A stretch of DNA of 64,000 nt. It comes from Burkholderia stabilis (GTDB taxonomy: Bacteria > Pseudomonadota > Gammaproteobacteria > Burkholderiales > Burkholderiaceae). Below the pieces are notes generated by a model that had not been told where the DNA came from, did not search any database, and saw nothing but the letters and a program-made list of their open reading frames with translations. The stretch is taken from contig NZ_CP016442.1 of assembly GCF_001742165.1 (NCBI RefSeq), positions 1,054,001-1,118,000 of the forward strand. The letters run 5' to 3'. The translations under genes were made by a program, and so were the position numbers. Position 1 is the stretch's first letter, and every line of letters starts with the position of its first letter. This document shows positions 1 through 9,165 of this stretch, piece after piece.

Positions 1-198
1 GCGATCCGCCGCGACGCCGAGCTTCACGCCGAACTGGCGGCCGCGCTCGGGATCGATGTCGAACGCGCCGGCGACCAGCTGGAAGCTGCCGTCGCGCAAT
101 GCGGCCGAGCGGTGGCTGTAGCCGATCTGGCTGCCGAGCCCGCCGCCGACCATGCCCCAGCGAATCGAGTGTCCAAGCAGAATCTGTCCGTCAATCAT
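1..198 (-). CDS. Gfo/Idh/MocA-family oxidoreductase, N-terminal part (cut by window edge)
   Basis: Only the first 66 codons are present. The N-terminus has a glycine-rich dinucleotide-binding turn (GMVGGGLGSQIG) about 17 residues in, followed by a strand ending in FDIDPERG, as in NAD(P)-dependent oxidoreductases of the Gfo/Idh/MocA family. It is the last gene of the leftward inositol operon, 32 bp after the TIM-barrel gene. Together with IolG it would be the second such dehydrogenase in the operon. That suggests oxidation of a second cyclitol (for example scyllo- or chiro-inositol) or of a keto-inositol, but substrate specificity cannot be read from this fragment. The start ATG is preceded by AGGACC. 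Confidence 0.8.
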   Translation of the reverse strand, partial: MIDGQILLGHSIRWGMVGGGLGSQIGYSHRSAALRDGSFQLVAGAFDIDPERGRQFGVKLGVAADR

Positions 199-230
199 GA
201 TGGTGGTGGTCCTGGTTCGTCGTCAAAGCG

Positions 231-1157
231 TCAAGCGAAGCCGGCCGACGCGAGAAACGCGCGGCTCGCGGCGACATCGCGCAGGCTCGTGCCCGCATGG
301 CGCGGATCGCGTTCCTGCTCGATCGTGATATAGCCGGCGTAGCCGATGTCGTCGAGTGCGCGCCGGATCGACGGGTAGTCGAGCACCCCCTTGCCGATCG
401 GGCACATCACGCCGCGCGCGCACGCGGCGAAGAACGCGATGTGCTCGCCCATCACCGCGTCGTACACGGCCGCGTCGATGTCCTTGAAATGCACGTAGTC
501 GAGACGCGCCGCATGGCGGCGCAGCCACGTCTCCGGGTCCATGCCCGAGTAATGCAGGTGGCCCGTGTCGAGGCACAGGCCGACCGTGTCGGCCGTGATA
601 TCGGCGACGATCCGGTCGATCTCGTCGGCAAACTCGATGTAGCCGCCCGCATGCGGATGGATCACCGCGCGCACGCCGAATTCGTCGCGCGCGATCGTCG
701 CGATCTGACGGATGTGGTCGACCATGCGCACCCAGCGTTCGTCCGACAAGCGCGGCGCACGATCGGCATGGCCGGCCGCATAGTCGCGCTCGTCGTGCCC
801 CCAGTCCATCACGACCAGGTACGGCGCCGCGTAGCGCTGCCCGTGCTGCGTCGGCAGCTTCGGCAGCCGCGTGATCAGCGCGCAGATTTCGCGCGTCTGG
901 CGCAGCAGGTTCGGCAGGTTCTCCGGCGATACGAGATCGTCGAAGATCGTGCCGGCGGTGATGCTCAGGCGCTGCCGCTCGAGCTCGGCGCTCACCACGT
1001 CGAGTTCGAGCGGGATATAGCCGTACGGCCCGAGCTCGATGCCCGAGTACCCGGCCTGCGCCGCTTCGGCGAGCACCTGCCGCCACGGCGGCAGGTGCGG
1101 GTTCTTCACGTCGTCGACGCCCCAGCAGCAGGGTGCGCAACCCATCTTCATCGTCAT
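231..1157 (-). CDS. sugar phosphate isomerase/epimerase (AP-endonuclease-2-like TIM barrel)
   Basis: A 308-residue protein of the xylose-isomerase-like TIM-barrel superfamily, which includes IolE, IolI and IolH. Family-type metal and substrate positions are visible: VIHPHAGGYIE, LCLDTGHLHYSG, DYVHFKDID, and a C-terminal ITIEQERD. The operon partners (IolG, a sugar ABC transporter and a second protein of this fold) point to isomerisation or dehydration of a keto-inositol. The true IolE lies in the divergent operon, so this is more likely an IolI-like or other cyclitol epimerase. The start was set at ATG 1157; an in-frame ATG two codons later is equally possible. The reading frame runs upstream into iolG without a stop, but that part is antisense shadow. 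Confidence 0.85.
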   Translation of the reverse strand: MTMKMGCAPCCWGVDDVKNPHLPPWRQVLAEAAQAGYSGIELGPYGYIPLELDVVSAELERQRLSITAGTIFDDLVSPENLPNLLRQTREICALITRLPKLPTQHGQRYAAPYLVVMDWGHDERDYAAGHADRAPRLSDERWVRMVDHIRQIATIARDEFGVRAVIHPHAGGYIEFADEIDRIVADITADTVGLCLDTGHLHYSGMDPETWLRRHAARLDYVHFKDIDAAVYDAVMGEHIAFFAACARGVMCPIGKGVLDYPSIRRALDDIGYAGYITIEQERDPRHAGTSLRDVAASRAFLASAGFA

Positions 1158-1189
1158 GTCGGTCAGTCCGGCAGGAAGGCGGCCACGGT

Positions 1190-2203
1190 TCAGCCGCGAT
1201 AGAACGCGGGGCGCTCGGCCATCGCGATCGGCTCGACCGCGCCGCTCTTTTGCGCGTGCACGCACGCGTCGGCCGCGACCGCCGCCGCATAACCGTCCCA
1301 CGCGGACGGCCCGGTGAGCGCCCCCTGCCGCACGCCGTCGATGAACGCCTGCAGCTCGACGTCGTACGACGCGATGAAACGCTCCTTCCAGTCGGTCATG
1401 ATCTCGACCGACTGCCGCGCCGCGTGCTTGAGCCCCACGGCCGGCGGATCGGGCAGCTTCGCGATGCCCTGCTCGCCGACCACCTCGCACTGGATGTCGT
1501 AGCCGTACTGGCAGTTGACGAAGATCTCGACGTCGATGCGCACGCCGCTCGCGGTTTCCAGCAGCACGATCTGCGGATCGGCGAGATGCGCGGATGCATG
1601 GCGCGTCTTCTTCGGATAGACGACCTGCGCACTCGTGTAGTCCTCGCCGAGCAGCCAGCGCAGCACGTCGAGTTCGTGGATCAGCGTGTCGGTGATCGCC
1701 ATGTCGGTCGTGTAGCGCTCGCCGACCGACTGGTTGCGGTGCGCGCAATGCAGCATCAGCGGCGCGCCGATCTCGCCGCTGTCGATCACGCGCTTCAGCG
1801 CGCGATAGCCTTCGTCGTAGGGCCGCATGAAGCCGACCTGCACGAGCCGGCGGCCATGCGCGACTTCCGCCTCGACGATCCGCATGCAGCCGTCGGCCGT
1901 GACGGCGAGCGGCTTCTCGCAGAACACCGGCTTGCCGTGCGCGATCGCGTCGAGCACGAACGCTTCGTGTGTCGGCCCCCACGACGTGACGAGCACGGCC
2001 TGCACGTCGGCGGCCGCGACCACTTCGTGGCCGTCGCCGTAAATCTCGGCGTCGAGCCCAGCCTTCGTCACCGCGTCGCGCGCCTGCTGCGGATCGATGT
2101 CGTTGACGGCCACGACGCGCGCGCCGGACAGCGTGCGGGTCAGTCTGCGAATGTGGTCCTGGCCGATCGCGCCGCAGCCGATCACGCCGATTTGCAAGGT
2201 CAT
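1190..2203 (-). CDS. iolG: inositol 2-dehydrogenase (myo-inositol to 2-keto-myo-inositol)
   Basis: A 337-residue Gfo/Idh/MocA oxidoreductase. The N-terminal Rossmann fold shows [13 protein letters not shown] at residues 6-18. The catalytic-lysine motif appears as FCEKPLA and the family His/Asp pair as HELDVLRWL. Length and motifs match IolG, which oxidises myo-inositol with NAD+ to scyllo-inosose, the first step of inositol catabolism in the cytoplasm. It lies between two TIM-barrel genes in the leftward operon, with 59 bp to the gene before it and 32 bp to the gene after it. Some IolG-type enzymes also accept D-chiro-inositol or glucose, so myo-inositol as the main substrate is inferred from the cluster. 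Confidence 0.92.
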   Translation of the reverse strand: MTLQIGVIGCGAIGQDHIRRLTRTLSGARVVAVNDIDPQQARDAVTKAGLDAEIYGDGHEVVAAADVQAVLVTSWGPTHEAFVLDAIAHGKPVFCEKPLAVTADGCMRIVEAEVAHGRRLVQVGFMRPYDEGYRALKRVIDSGEIGAPLMLHCAHRNQSVGERYTTDMAITDTLIHELDVLRWLLGEDYTSAQVVYPKKTRHASAHLADPQIVLLETASGVRIDVEIFVNCQYGYDIQCEVVGEQGIAKLPDPPAVGLKHAARQSVEIMTDWKERFIASYDVELQAFIDGVRQGALTGPSAWDGYAAAVAADACVHAQKSGAVEPIAMAERPAFYRG

Positions 2204-2262
2204 CTGAAAGTCTCCAGTCGTTCATCAGCGGCGCGGCCCGTGCCGCGCCGGTCAGCAATCAG

Positions 2263-3174
2263 TCAGCGCGCCGCGCGATCGAAATGGCGATCGACGTAGC
2301 GCCGGATCGTGTCGCGCATGTAGCGCGACGACGCTTCCGCACGGTCCTCCCACGCGAACACGCACGACGACATCACGCCGTCGAAACCCGCGGTGCCGAG
2401 CGCGCGGAAAAACACGTCCCAGTCGATCTCGCCCTGCCCGATGTCGAGATGCTGGTGCACGCGGATCTGGTTCGAGCCCGGCGGGTTCACGATGTAGCGC
2501 AGCTGGCTGCTCTTGCGGTGGTCGAAGGTGTCGGCCACGCGCACGTGCGCGAGAATCAGCGCGGCCTGCGCGATCATCGCGGCCATGTCGTCGCCGTAGT
2601 AGAACGTGTGCGGCGCGATATACGACAGCTTCAGCGACGGCGAGCCGAGGTTCGTCACGATGTCGATCGCCGGCTGCAGCTGCTCGATCCAGTCCTCCGG
2701 ATGCGGCTCGACCGACAGCACAATGCGCTCGCGCTCGAGGATCGGCAGCAGCTCATCCATCGAGCGAAACCACGCGGCTTCGCACAGCTCCTTCGGGTTC
2801 GCGCCCGGCCGCTCGCCGACCGAGCGCTCCGGCGACGCGCCGCGCCCGAACTCCGACACCATCAGCGCGCACTCCATCTCGAGCGCCACCTCGATCGCCT
2901 TCTTCCAGCAGCGCACGGCCCATAACCGCTCGTCCTCGAACGGACTCGCCCAGCGGTACATCGGCTGCAGCGACGCGAGGCCGACGCCGCTCGCGCGCAT
3001 CGCCTGGCGGAACGCGGCCATGCGCTCGCGCGTCGCGCGCGGCATCACCCACCAGTCGAGAAAGTCGCTGCGCGGCGACAGCTCGATCTGGTCGTAGCCG
3101 AGCTCGGCCACCGCGTGCGGCAGCCGGTCGAGCGGCAGATGGCGAATCATGTAGGGGTCCAGCGCGATCTTCAT
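2263..3174 (-). CDS. sugar phosphate isomerase/epimerase, second TIM-barrel protein of the operon
   Basis: A 303-residue member of the xylose-isomerase-like TIM-barrel superfamily. It shows VLSVEPHPEDWIEQL and a C-terminal half with conserved His/Asp positions (HVRVADTFDHRKSSQ, IRVHQHLDIGQGEIDW). It resembles proteins annotated as inosose isomerase or IolH/IolI-like, but the exact reaction is not evident. ATG 3174 was preferred to an upstream start at 3192 because AAGGAAG sits just before it. It lies 43 bp after the permease gene, so transport and first processing steps are probably co-expressed. Confidence 0.82.
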   Translation of the reverse strand: MKIALDPYMIRHLPLDRLPHAVAELGYDQIELSPRSDFLDWWVMPRATRERMAAFRQAMRASGVGLASLQPMYRWASPFEDERLWAVRCWKKAIEVALEMECALMVSEFGRGASPERSVGERPGANPKELCEAAWFRSMDELLPILERERIVLSVEPHPEDWIEQLQPAIDIVTNLGSPSLKLSYIAPHTFYYGDDMAAMIAQAALILAHVRVADTFDHRKSSQLRYIVNPPGSNQIRVHQHLDIGQGEIDWDVFFRALGTAGFDGVMSSCVFAWEDRAEASSRYMRDTIRRYVDRHFDRAAR

Positions 3175-3217
3175 CAGGCTTCCTTCACGCATTCGGGTTC
3201 CGGTCGGACGCGGGCGC

Positions 3218-4258
3218 TCAGCGGCGCGTCTTCTTGTTGCGATACTGATCGGCGATCACGGCCGCGACGATGATCGCGCCCTTCACCATCTCCTGGTAAT
3301 ACGCGTCGATGCGGATGAACGTGAAGCCCGACGTCATCACGCCGAGGATCAGCACGCCGATCACGGTGCCCGTCACGCGGCCGAGGCCGCCCGACAGCGA
3401 CGTGCCGCCGATCACGACCGCCGCGATCGCATCGAGCTCGTACATCACGCCCATGCCCGACTGGCCGGAGATCGCGCGCGCGGCCGTCACGGTGCCGGCG
3501 ATCCCGCTCAGCAGGCCCGCGATCGCATAGACGAAGATCAGGTGGCGCGTGACGTTGATGCCCGACACGACGGCTGCGTGACGGTTCGCGCCGATCGCGT
3601 ATGTGTACTTGCCGAAGCGCGTATAGCGCAGCACGACGTGGAAGATCGCGGCGATCACGAGAAAGATGACCACCGGATTGGCGCCTGCGCCGATGGCCGC
3701 GAACTGGTCGGTCAGCATCGACACCGGCATCCCGTTGGTGAACCACTTCGCGAAGCCGCGCGCGGCCACCATCGTGCCGAGCGTCGCGATGAACGGCGGG
3801 ATGCCCGTCATCGCGATCAGCGAACCGTTCAGCAGGCCGACCAGCAGCCCGACGCACACGCCGGCCAGCACCGGCCAGATGATCGGCAGATCGGTCAGGT
3901 GCGGAAACACCGCGCGCGGGAAATCGGACACCTGCGCGAGGCTCGCCGACACGACGGCCGCCGCCGCCACGACCGACCCCGACGACAAATCGATCCCGCT
4001 GGTGATGATCACGAGGTTCACGCCGACCGCGATGATGCCGATCACGGCCATCTGCAGCACGATGATCTCGAGCCGCTCGGCGTTGAACAGGAAGCTCTGC
4101 CCGACGACGATCCACCCGACGATCTCGAAGAACAGGCTGATGCCGACCAGCACGAGAAAGATGCTCAGCTCGGGCGGCCATTTCGTGTGCCGCGCCTTGA
4201 TTGTCATGGTCTGCGCGTCCGCGACCGGATTCAGGTTGCCCATTTCAGTTGTCTCCAT
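3218..4258 (-). CDS. sugar (inositol) ABC transporter permease, RbsC/XylH type
   Basis: A 346-residue integral membrane protein of the BPD_transp_2 family used by CUT2 sugar importers. It has about eight to ten hydrophobic segments and the family signature NLVIITSGIDLSSGSVVA near the third helix, plus GGTSLSGGLGRV late in the sequence. It forms the channel for the adjacent ATPase and periplasmic binding protein. The gene starts 12 bp after the ATPase stop. Inositol as the substrate is inferred from its position between iolG and the divergent iolCDEB genes. No regulator is evident within the operon. Confidence 0.92.
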   Translation of the reverse strand: METTEMGNLNPVADAQTMTIKARHTKWPPELSIFLVLVGISLFFEIVGWIVVGQSFLFNAERLEIIVLQMAVIGIIAVGVNLVIITSGIDLSSGSVVAAAAVVSASLAQVSDFPRAVFPHLTDLPIIWPVLAGVCVGLLVGLLNGSLIAMTGIPPFIATLGTMVAARGFAKWFTNGMPVSMLTDQFAAIGAGANPVVIFLVIAAIFHVVLRYTRFGKYTYAIGANRHAAVVSGINVTRHLIFVYAIAGLLSGIAGTVTAARAISGQSGMGVMYELDAIAAVVIGGTSLSGGLGRVTGTVIGVLILGVMTSGFTFIRIDAYYQEMVKGAIIVAAVIADQYRNKKTRR

Positions 4259-4270
4259 GCTTGTTGCGGC

Positions 4271-5860
4271 TCAGCGCGACGCGAGATCCATGATGCGGAC
4301 CTGGTCGGCGTCCTTGCGATCGACGATGCCGGTCATGCGCCCTTCGTGCATCACCATCACGCGGTCGCTCATGCCCAGCACCTCCGGCATCTCCGACGAG
4401 ATCATCAGCACCGCGACGCCCTTGCCGGCGAGCGCGCTGACGAGCCGGTGAATCTCGGCCTTCGCGCCGACGTCGATGCCGCGCGTCGGTTCGTCGAGGA
4501 TCAGGATGCGCGGCTGCGTGAGCAGCCAGCGGCCGATCAGCACCTTCTGCTGGTTGCCGCCCGACAGGTTCTGGATCTCCTCGTGCAGCCCGGGCGTCTT
4601 CACGCGCAGCATCCGGCTCATTTCCTCGCAGTCGCGTTTCAACTGCGCGTGCTGCACGAAGTTGAACTTCACGTAGCGGTTGCTGAGCACGGCCGCTTCC
4701 ATGTTCGCGAGCAGGTCGAGATTCAGGAAGCAGCCGGTGTCCTTGCGGTCTTCGGTCAGGAATGCCATCCCGTGCTTCATCGCCTGCGCGGGCGTCGTGA
4801 TCCGCACCGGCTTGCCGTCGATCCGGATCTCGCCCGACGTGGCCGGCACGACGCCGAACAGCGCCTCCGCGACGTTCGAGCGCCCCGAGCCGACGAGGCC
4901 CGCGACGCCGAGGATCTCCCCCGCGCGCAGCTCGAAGCTCACGTCGCGAAACACGCCCGCGACGCCGAGGTCCTTCACCGACAGCACGACCTCGCCGATC
5001 GGCACGTCCTCTTTCGGGAACATCTGCGTGATCTCGCGCCCGACCATCATGCGGATGATGTCGTCGCGCGTGACGTCGCTCGACGCATGCGTGCCGATGT
5101 ACTTGCCGTCGCGGAACACCGAAAACTCGTCGGCGATCTCGAACAGCTCGTTCATCTTGTGCGTGATGTAGACGATGCCCTTGCCCTGCTCGCGCAGCTG
5201 GCGAATGATCCGGAACAGGTGCGTGACTTCCTTGTCGGTCAGCGCCGACGTCGGCTCGTCCATGATCAGCACGTCCGAGTCGAACGACACGGCCTTCGCG
5301 ATCTCGACCATCTGCCGGCTCGCCACCGTCAGCGTGCGCACGTCGGTTTCGGGATCGATGTCGATCGACAGCCGCTCGAACAGCGCGGCCGTGCGGCGGC
5401 GCAGCTCCGCGTGATCGATCAGGCCGAAGCGGTTCTTCGGTTCGCGGCGAATCCAGATGTTCTCCGCGACCGTCATGTACGGCATCAGGTTGAGCTCCTG
5501 ATGGATCATCGCGATCCCGCGGTCGAGCGCATCGAGCGGGCCGGTCAGCACGACCGGTTCGCCGTTGATCAGGATTTCGCCCTGGTCGGGCGTGTAGACG
5601 CCCGCGATGATCTTCATCAGCGTCGACTTGCCCGCGCCGTTCTCGCCCATCAGCGCATGAACGGTGCCGCGCCGCACGCGGAACTGCACGCCGTCGAGCG
5701 CGACGACGCCGGGAAAGGACTTGCCGACCCCGCGCACCTCGAGCACACAGTCGGCCGCGGAAGCCGGCGCGCCGTCCCGGCCGGACGATCCGGTCGACCC
5801 GGACGAAGCGGCCGGCGCGTCGCCGCCGGCCATCGGGCGCGCGATCCTGGCTGTAAACAT
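4271..5860 (-). CDS. sugar (inositol) ABC transporter ATP-binding protein, RbsA/MglA type
   Basis: A 529-residue tandem ATPase of the CUT2 class. The first nucleotide-binding domain has a full Walker A (GENGAGKST), a signature region ([13 protein letters not shown]) and Walker B ([12 protein letters not shown]). The second has the degenerate P-loop typical of this class (GLVGSGRSN, Arg for Lys), with LSGGNQQKV and [11 protein letters not shown] intact. About 38 N-terminal residues rich in Ala/Gly/Ser precede the conserved domain, so the real start may be further in. Separated by 68 bp from the binding-protein gene, a gap filled by a strong hairpin. Confidence 0.93.
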   Translation of the reverse strand: MFTARIARPMAGGDAPAASSGSTGSSGRDGAPASAADCVLEVRGVGKSFPGVVALDGVQFRVRRGTVHALMGENGAGKSTLMKIIAGVYTPDQGEILINGEPVVLTGPLDALDRGIAMIHQELNLMPYMTVAENIWIRREPKNRFGLIDHAELRRRTAALFERLSIDIDPETDVRTLTVASRQMVEIAKAVSFDSDVLIMDEPTSALTDKEVTHLFRIIRQLREQGKGIVYITHKMNELFEIADEFSVFRDGKYIGTHASSDVTRDDIIRMMVGREITQMFPKEDVPIGEVVLSVKDLGVAGVFRDVSFELRAGEILGVAGLVGSGRSNVAEALFGVVPATSGEIRIDGKPVRITTPAQAMKHGMAFLTEDRKDTGCFLNLDLLANMEAAVLSNRYVKFNFVQHAQLKRDCEEMSRMLRVKTPGLHEEIQNLSGGNQQKVLIGRWLLTQPRILILDEPTRGIDVGAKAEIHRLVSALAGKGVAVLMISSEMPEVLGMSDRVMVMHEGRMTGIVDRKDADQVRIMDLASR

Positions 5861-5880
5861 GGACGTTCCTCGACAGTCGC

Positions 5881-5909
5881 GCGCGAACCCGGTCGTGCCG
5901 GGCTCGCGC
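5881..5909 (-). promoter_or_regulatory. intercistronic hairpin between binding-protein and ATPase genes
   Basis: Two 12-base arms (5881-5892 and 5898-5909) pair at 11 of 12 positions around a 5-base loop. The hairpin lies just after the binding-protein stop and before the ATPase start. In several ABC importer operons such a hairpin protects the 3' end of the binding-protein mRNA or partly terminates transcription, giving excess binding protein. There is no U-run, so mRNA stabilisation or partial attenuation is favoured over full termination. Confidence 0.6.
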
Positions 5910-5928
5910 AGTTCAACGGAAAAGCCGG

Positions 5929-6855
5929 TCAGTGCTTCGCGTATTGGTTCATGTTTTCAGGCGTCACGAGCTCGAACGGCACGTTCACGTAGCGGTCGAC
6001 GGGCTGCTTCTTCGCCAGCTTCAGCGCCGCCGCCACCGACTGCGCGCCCTGTCCGACCGCGTTCTGGTACACGGACACCTTCAGCTCGCCGCTCTTCATC
6101 GAAGCCAGGCCGTCGGGCGTCGCGTCGATGCCAGCGACGACCGTCTTCGGCGTCCACTTGCGCGCGGCTTTCAGCGCGTTGATCGCGCCGATCGCCATTT
6201 CGTCGTTGTTCGACACGATCGCGTCGAACTTCGTCCCGGAACTCAGCCAGTTCATCGTGATGTCCTGGCCCTGCGTGCGGCTCCACTTGCCTTCGCGCTT
6301 GTCGACGATCTTCATGCCCGAGCAATCCTTCGTCGCGATCACGTCCTCGATGTCCTTGGTGCGGGCGCGCGCCGATTCGTTGGACAGCTCGCCCATCAGC
6401 ACGAGGAGGTCGCCCTTGCCGCCGAGCAGCTTGCACACCTGGCGCGCCTGCAGCGTGCCCGACTGCTTCTCGTCGGACGCGACGACCGCGACGCCCGCCG
6501 GCAGCTTGTCGAAATCGACCGGCTTGCGGTTCACGTAGACGAGCGGGATCTTCGCCGCCGTCGCCATCTTGGTGATCTTCGGCGTCGCGTCGGTATCGAC
6601 CGCGTTCACGATGATCGCGTCGACCTTCTGCGCAATCATGTTCTGGACCTGGCTCAACTGCTTGCCGACGTCGTTGCCGCCGTCCTCGATCTGCACCGTC
6701 GCGCCGTCCTTCTTCGCCGCGTCGGTGATGCTGTTGCGCAGGATGGTCAGGAACGTGTCGTCGAACGACGCCATCGTCACGCCGATCTTCTCGGCATGCG
6801 CGAGCGGCGCAGCCAGGATCGCGGCGGCCGCGACGGCCATCAGCTTGGTCTTCAT
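5929..6855 (-). CDS. sugar (inositol) ABC transporter periplasmic binding protein, RbsB type
   Basis: A 308-residue protein with a signal peptide (Lys at 2 and 4, a hydrophobic Ala-rich core, likely cleavage after AHA) followed by a type I periplasmic binding fold of the Peripla_BP_4 family. Visible landmarks are [16 protein letters not shown] in the first lobe, [15 protein letters not shown], and [17 protein letters not shown] in the second lobe. It captures the sugar in the periplasm for the ATPase/permease pair. First gene of the leftward operon. ATG 6855 was chosen because GGAGACAG lies about 9 bases upstream; a TTG two codons earlier is an alternative. Confidence 0.92.
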   Translation of the reverse strand: MKTKLMAVAAAAILAAPLAHAEKIGVTMASFDDTFLTILRNSITDAAKKDGATVQIEDGGNDVGKQLSQVQNMIAQKVDAIIVNAVDTDATPKITKMATAAKIPLVYVNRKPVDFDKLPAGVAVVASDEKQSGTLQARQVCKLLGGKGDLLVLMGELSNESARARTKDIEDVIATKDCSGMKIVDKREGKWSRTQGQDITMNWLSSGTKFDAIVSNNDEMAIGAINALKAARKWTPKTVVAGIDATPDGLASMKSGELKVSVYQNAVGQGAQSVAAALKLAKKQPVDRYVNVPFELVTPENMNQYAKH

Positions 6856-6966
6856 GATCAATCTGTCTCCTCATCTCCGGGGGCGGAAGACGGCGCGTTG
6901 CGCGCCGCCGGGCCGAGTCCGATACGGACTGAAGCATCCGGATGAAACTGTAGATCACTTCCTCGA

Positions 6967-6980
6967 AAATTTGGAAATTT
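6967..6980. promoter_or_regulatory. palindrome in the iol divergent control region (operator candidate 1)
   Basis: AAATTT-GG-AAATTT is a perfect 6-bp inverted repeat with a 2-bp spacer. It stands in a conspicuously AT-rich island (about 6955-7025) in the 307 bp between the divergent inositol operons. Its centre is 39 bp from that of the second palindrome. A pair of sites between divergent catabolic operons is typical of repressor operators (IolR in other bacteria), but the regulator is not in this window. Apart from these two sites I see nothing else definite in 6856-7162. Confidence 0.45.
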
Positions 6981-7006
6981 ATTTCTACGTGGTTTCACCT
7001 AGAGAA

Positions 7007-7018
7007 TTGGATTTCCAA
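7007..7018. promoter_or_regulatory. palindrome in the iol divergent control region (operator candidate 2)
   Basis: TTGGA-TT-TCCAA is a perfect 5-bp inverted repeat with a 2-bp spacer. It shares the core TTGGAAAT/ATTTCCAA-like sequence with the first site (TTTGGAAATTT), so one protein may bind both. It lies 145 bp before the iolC start. Confidence 0.45.
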
Positions 7019-7162
7019 AAATTCTAGACTGCGTCCGTAGCCCGATTCCTTGTGGCAGGCAGTCTCGCGTCGTGCAGCACATCAGATGCGGACAGTCGCC
7101 CGAGGACCGGCCCCCTAATCCGCCGGCATCGCCGAACGCCGGCCGCGAGCGTGACACGTGAT

Positions 7163-9118
7163 ATGAGCCTGCTGAACTTCCCGAGTGACCGCCCCATCGA
7201 TCTCGCCTGCCTCGGCCGCGTCGCCGTGGATCTCTATGCGCAGCAGTACGGCAGCCGCCTGGAAGACGCGCGCAGCTTCCAGATGTATCTCGGCGGCTCG
7301 TCGGGCAACGTCGCGTTCGGCGTGGCCCGGCTCGGCCTGAAGACCGCGATGATCTCGCGCGTCGGCGACGAGCAGATGGGCCGCTTCCTGCGCGAGACGC
7401 TCGAGCGCGAAGGCTGCGACACGAGCCAGCTGCAGACCGACCGCGAGCGCCTCACCGCGCTGGTGCTGCTCGGGCTGAAGGACCGCGACACCTTCCCGCT
7501 GCTGTTCGTGCGCGAGAACTGCGCGGACATGGCCGTGCGCGCCGACGAGATCGGCGAGGACTTCATCGCGGGCTGCCGCGCGCTCGCGATCACCGGCACG
7601 CATCTGTCGACGCCGGCCACGCGCGAAGCGTCGCTGACCGCGCTCGGCTACGCGCGCCGCCACGGCGTCGTGCGGATCCTCGACATCGACTACCGGCCCG
7701 TGCTGTGGGGCTTGACCGCGCGCGGCGCGGGCGAGAACCGCTACGTGCCGGACGCGCAGGTGACGCGGCAGTTGCAGCAGGTGCTCGGCGAGTTCGACCT
7801 GCTGGTCGGCACCGAGGAGGAATTCCTGATCGCGGGCGGCGTGCCGCACGACCTGATCGCGTCGTTGCAGGCGGTGCGCGACATCACCGGCGCGACGCTG
7901 GTCGTCAAGCGCGGCGCGCTCGGCTGCTGCGTGATCGACGGCGACATCCCCGCGCGCGTCGACGATGCGCCGACCTTCCTCGGCGAACGCGTCGAAGTGC
8001 TGAACGTGCTCGGCGCGGGCGACGCATTCCTGTCGGGCCTGCTGTCGGGGCTGCTGCGCGGCCTCGACTGGGCCGAATCGACGCGCATCGCGAACGCGTG
8101 CGGCGCGATCGTCGTGTCGCGCCACGCATGTTCGGCCGCGATGCCGACGCCGGCCGAGCTCGCGCACTGGTTCGACGGCAGCCGCAACCCGGTGGTCGAC
8201 GCCGACCGCACGCTCGCGCACCTGCATCGCGTCACGGTGCCGCGCCGCGAATGGGACGACCTGTGCGTGATGGCGTTCGACCATCGCAGCCAGTTCTACG
8301 AACTCGCGGTGCAGGCCGGCGCGGACGAAGCGCGGATCAGGACGCTCAAGCGCCTGCTCGTGCGCGCGGCCGAACAGGTCGAGCGCGATCGTCATATCGA
8401 AGGCCACGTCGGCGTGCTGATCGACGGCGGCGCATACGGCAGCGACGCGCTCGCGTCGGCCACCGGGCGCGGCTGGTGGGTCGGCCGCCCGGTCGAGCTG
8501 CCCGGCTCGCGGCCGCTGCGCTTCGACGACACGCGCTCGGTCGGCTCGACGCTCACGCACTGGCCGACCGAACAGGTCGTGAAGTGCCTCATCCACTATC
8601 ACCCGGACGACGACGTCGACCTGCGCGTCGAGCAGGAACAGCGCGTGCTGGAATTGTGGGAAGCCACCCGCGCCAGCGGCAACGAGCTGCTGCTGGAAGT
8701 CATTCCGCCGCGCGCGGTCACGCCGGCCGGCACCGAGGACGATGCGGTGCTGCGCGCGGTCGCGCGTTTCTACAACCTCGGCGTGATGCCCGAATGGTGG
8801 AAGCTCACGCCGCTGAGCGCCGACGGCTGGTCGCGGCTCGAAGCGCTCGTCGCCGAACGCGATCCTCATTGCCGCGGCGCGGTGATCCTCGGGCTGAACC
8901 AGCCGCTGCAATATCTGATCGACAGCTTCCGCTCGGCGACCAACCCGATCGTCAAGGGCTTCATGGTCGGACGCACGCTGTGGGCCGACGCGGCGCCGCA
9001 CTGGTTCGCCGGCCGGATCGACGACCAGGCGCTGGTCGACGAGGTCGCCGGCAATTTCGCGCAGCTCGTCGACGCGTGGCTCGGCCGCCGCGACGCCGCG
9101 CGCGCAGCCGCGGCCTGA
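7163..9118 (+). CDS. iolC: 5-dehydro-2-deoxygluconokinase fused to DUF2090 aldolase-like domain
   Basis: A 651-residue two-domain protein. Residues about 10-345 are a PfkB-family sugar kinase: LGGSSGNVAFG at 43-53 and the catalytic anion-hole motif GAGDAF at 284-289. From about residue 365 to the end is a DUF2090 domain (CVMAFDHRSQF at its start), which has an aldolase-like TIM-barrel fold. The kinase phosphorylates 2-deoxy-5-keto-gluconate. The C-terminal domain is a good candidate for the next step, cleavage to dihydroxyacetone phosphate and malonate semialdehyde, because no separate iolJ is present here. The start was set at ATG 7163, which begins the conserved sequence; an upstream ATG at 7052 adds 37 non-conserved residues. 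First gene of the rightward operon. Confidence 0.93.
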   Translation: MSLLNFPSDRPIDLACLGRVAVDLYAQQYGSRLEDARSFQMYLGGSSGNVAFGVARLGLKTAMISRVGDEQMGRFLRETLEREGCDTSQLQTDRERLTALVLLGLKDRDTFPLLFVRENCADMAVRADEIGEDFIAGCRALAITGTHLSTPATREASLTALGYARRHGVVRILDIDYRPVLWGLTARGAGENRYVPDAQVTRQLQQVLGEFDLLVGTEEEFLIAGGVPHDLIASLQAVRDITGATLVVKRGALGCCVIDGDIPARVDDAPTFLGERVEVLNVLGAGDAFLSGLLSGLLRGLDWAESTRIANACGAIVVSRHACSAAMPTPAELAHWFDGSRNPVVDADRTLAHLHRVTVPRREWDDLCVMAFDHRSQFYELAVQAGADEARIRTLKRLLVRAAEQVERDRHIEGHVGVLIDGGAYGSDALASATGRGWWVGRPVELPGSRPLRFDDTRSVGSTLTHWPTEQVVKCLIHYHPDDDVDLRVEQEQRVLELWEATRASGNELLLEVIPPRAVTPAGTEDDAVLRAVARFYNLGVMPEWWKLTPLSADGWSRLEALVAERDPHCRGAVILGLNQPLQYLIDSFRSATNPIVKGFMVGRTLWADAAPHWFAGRIDDQALVDEVAGNFAQLVDAWLGRRDAARAAAA

Positions 9119-9165
9119 TGCCCGTTCCCGCCATGACCGCCCCGATTCCTCACCACCGACCGACG

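Noticed and set aside
1158..2258. Extension of the TIM-barrel gene at 231-1157 through iolG
   Set aside because: The extension overlaps iolG out of frame and its sequence is Arg-rich noise; the conserved protein begins at the ATG near 1157.
4271..4950. Arg in the second P-loop of the sugar ABC ATPase (GLVGSGRSN) as a defect
   Set aside because: The second ATPase domain of RbsA/MglA-type proteins normally has a degenerate P-loop, so this is expected.
3542..5992. An 816-codon plus-strand frame opposite the ABC transporter genes
   Set aside because: Antisense artefact of high GC; the permease and ATPase are clear on the minus strand.
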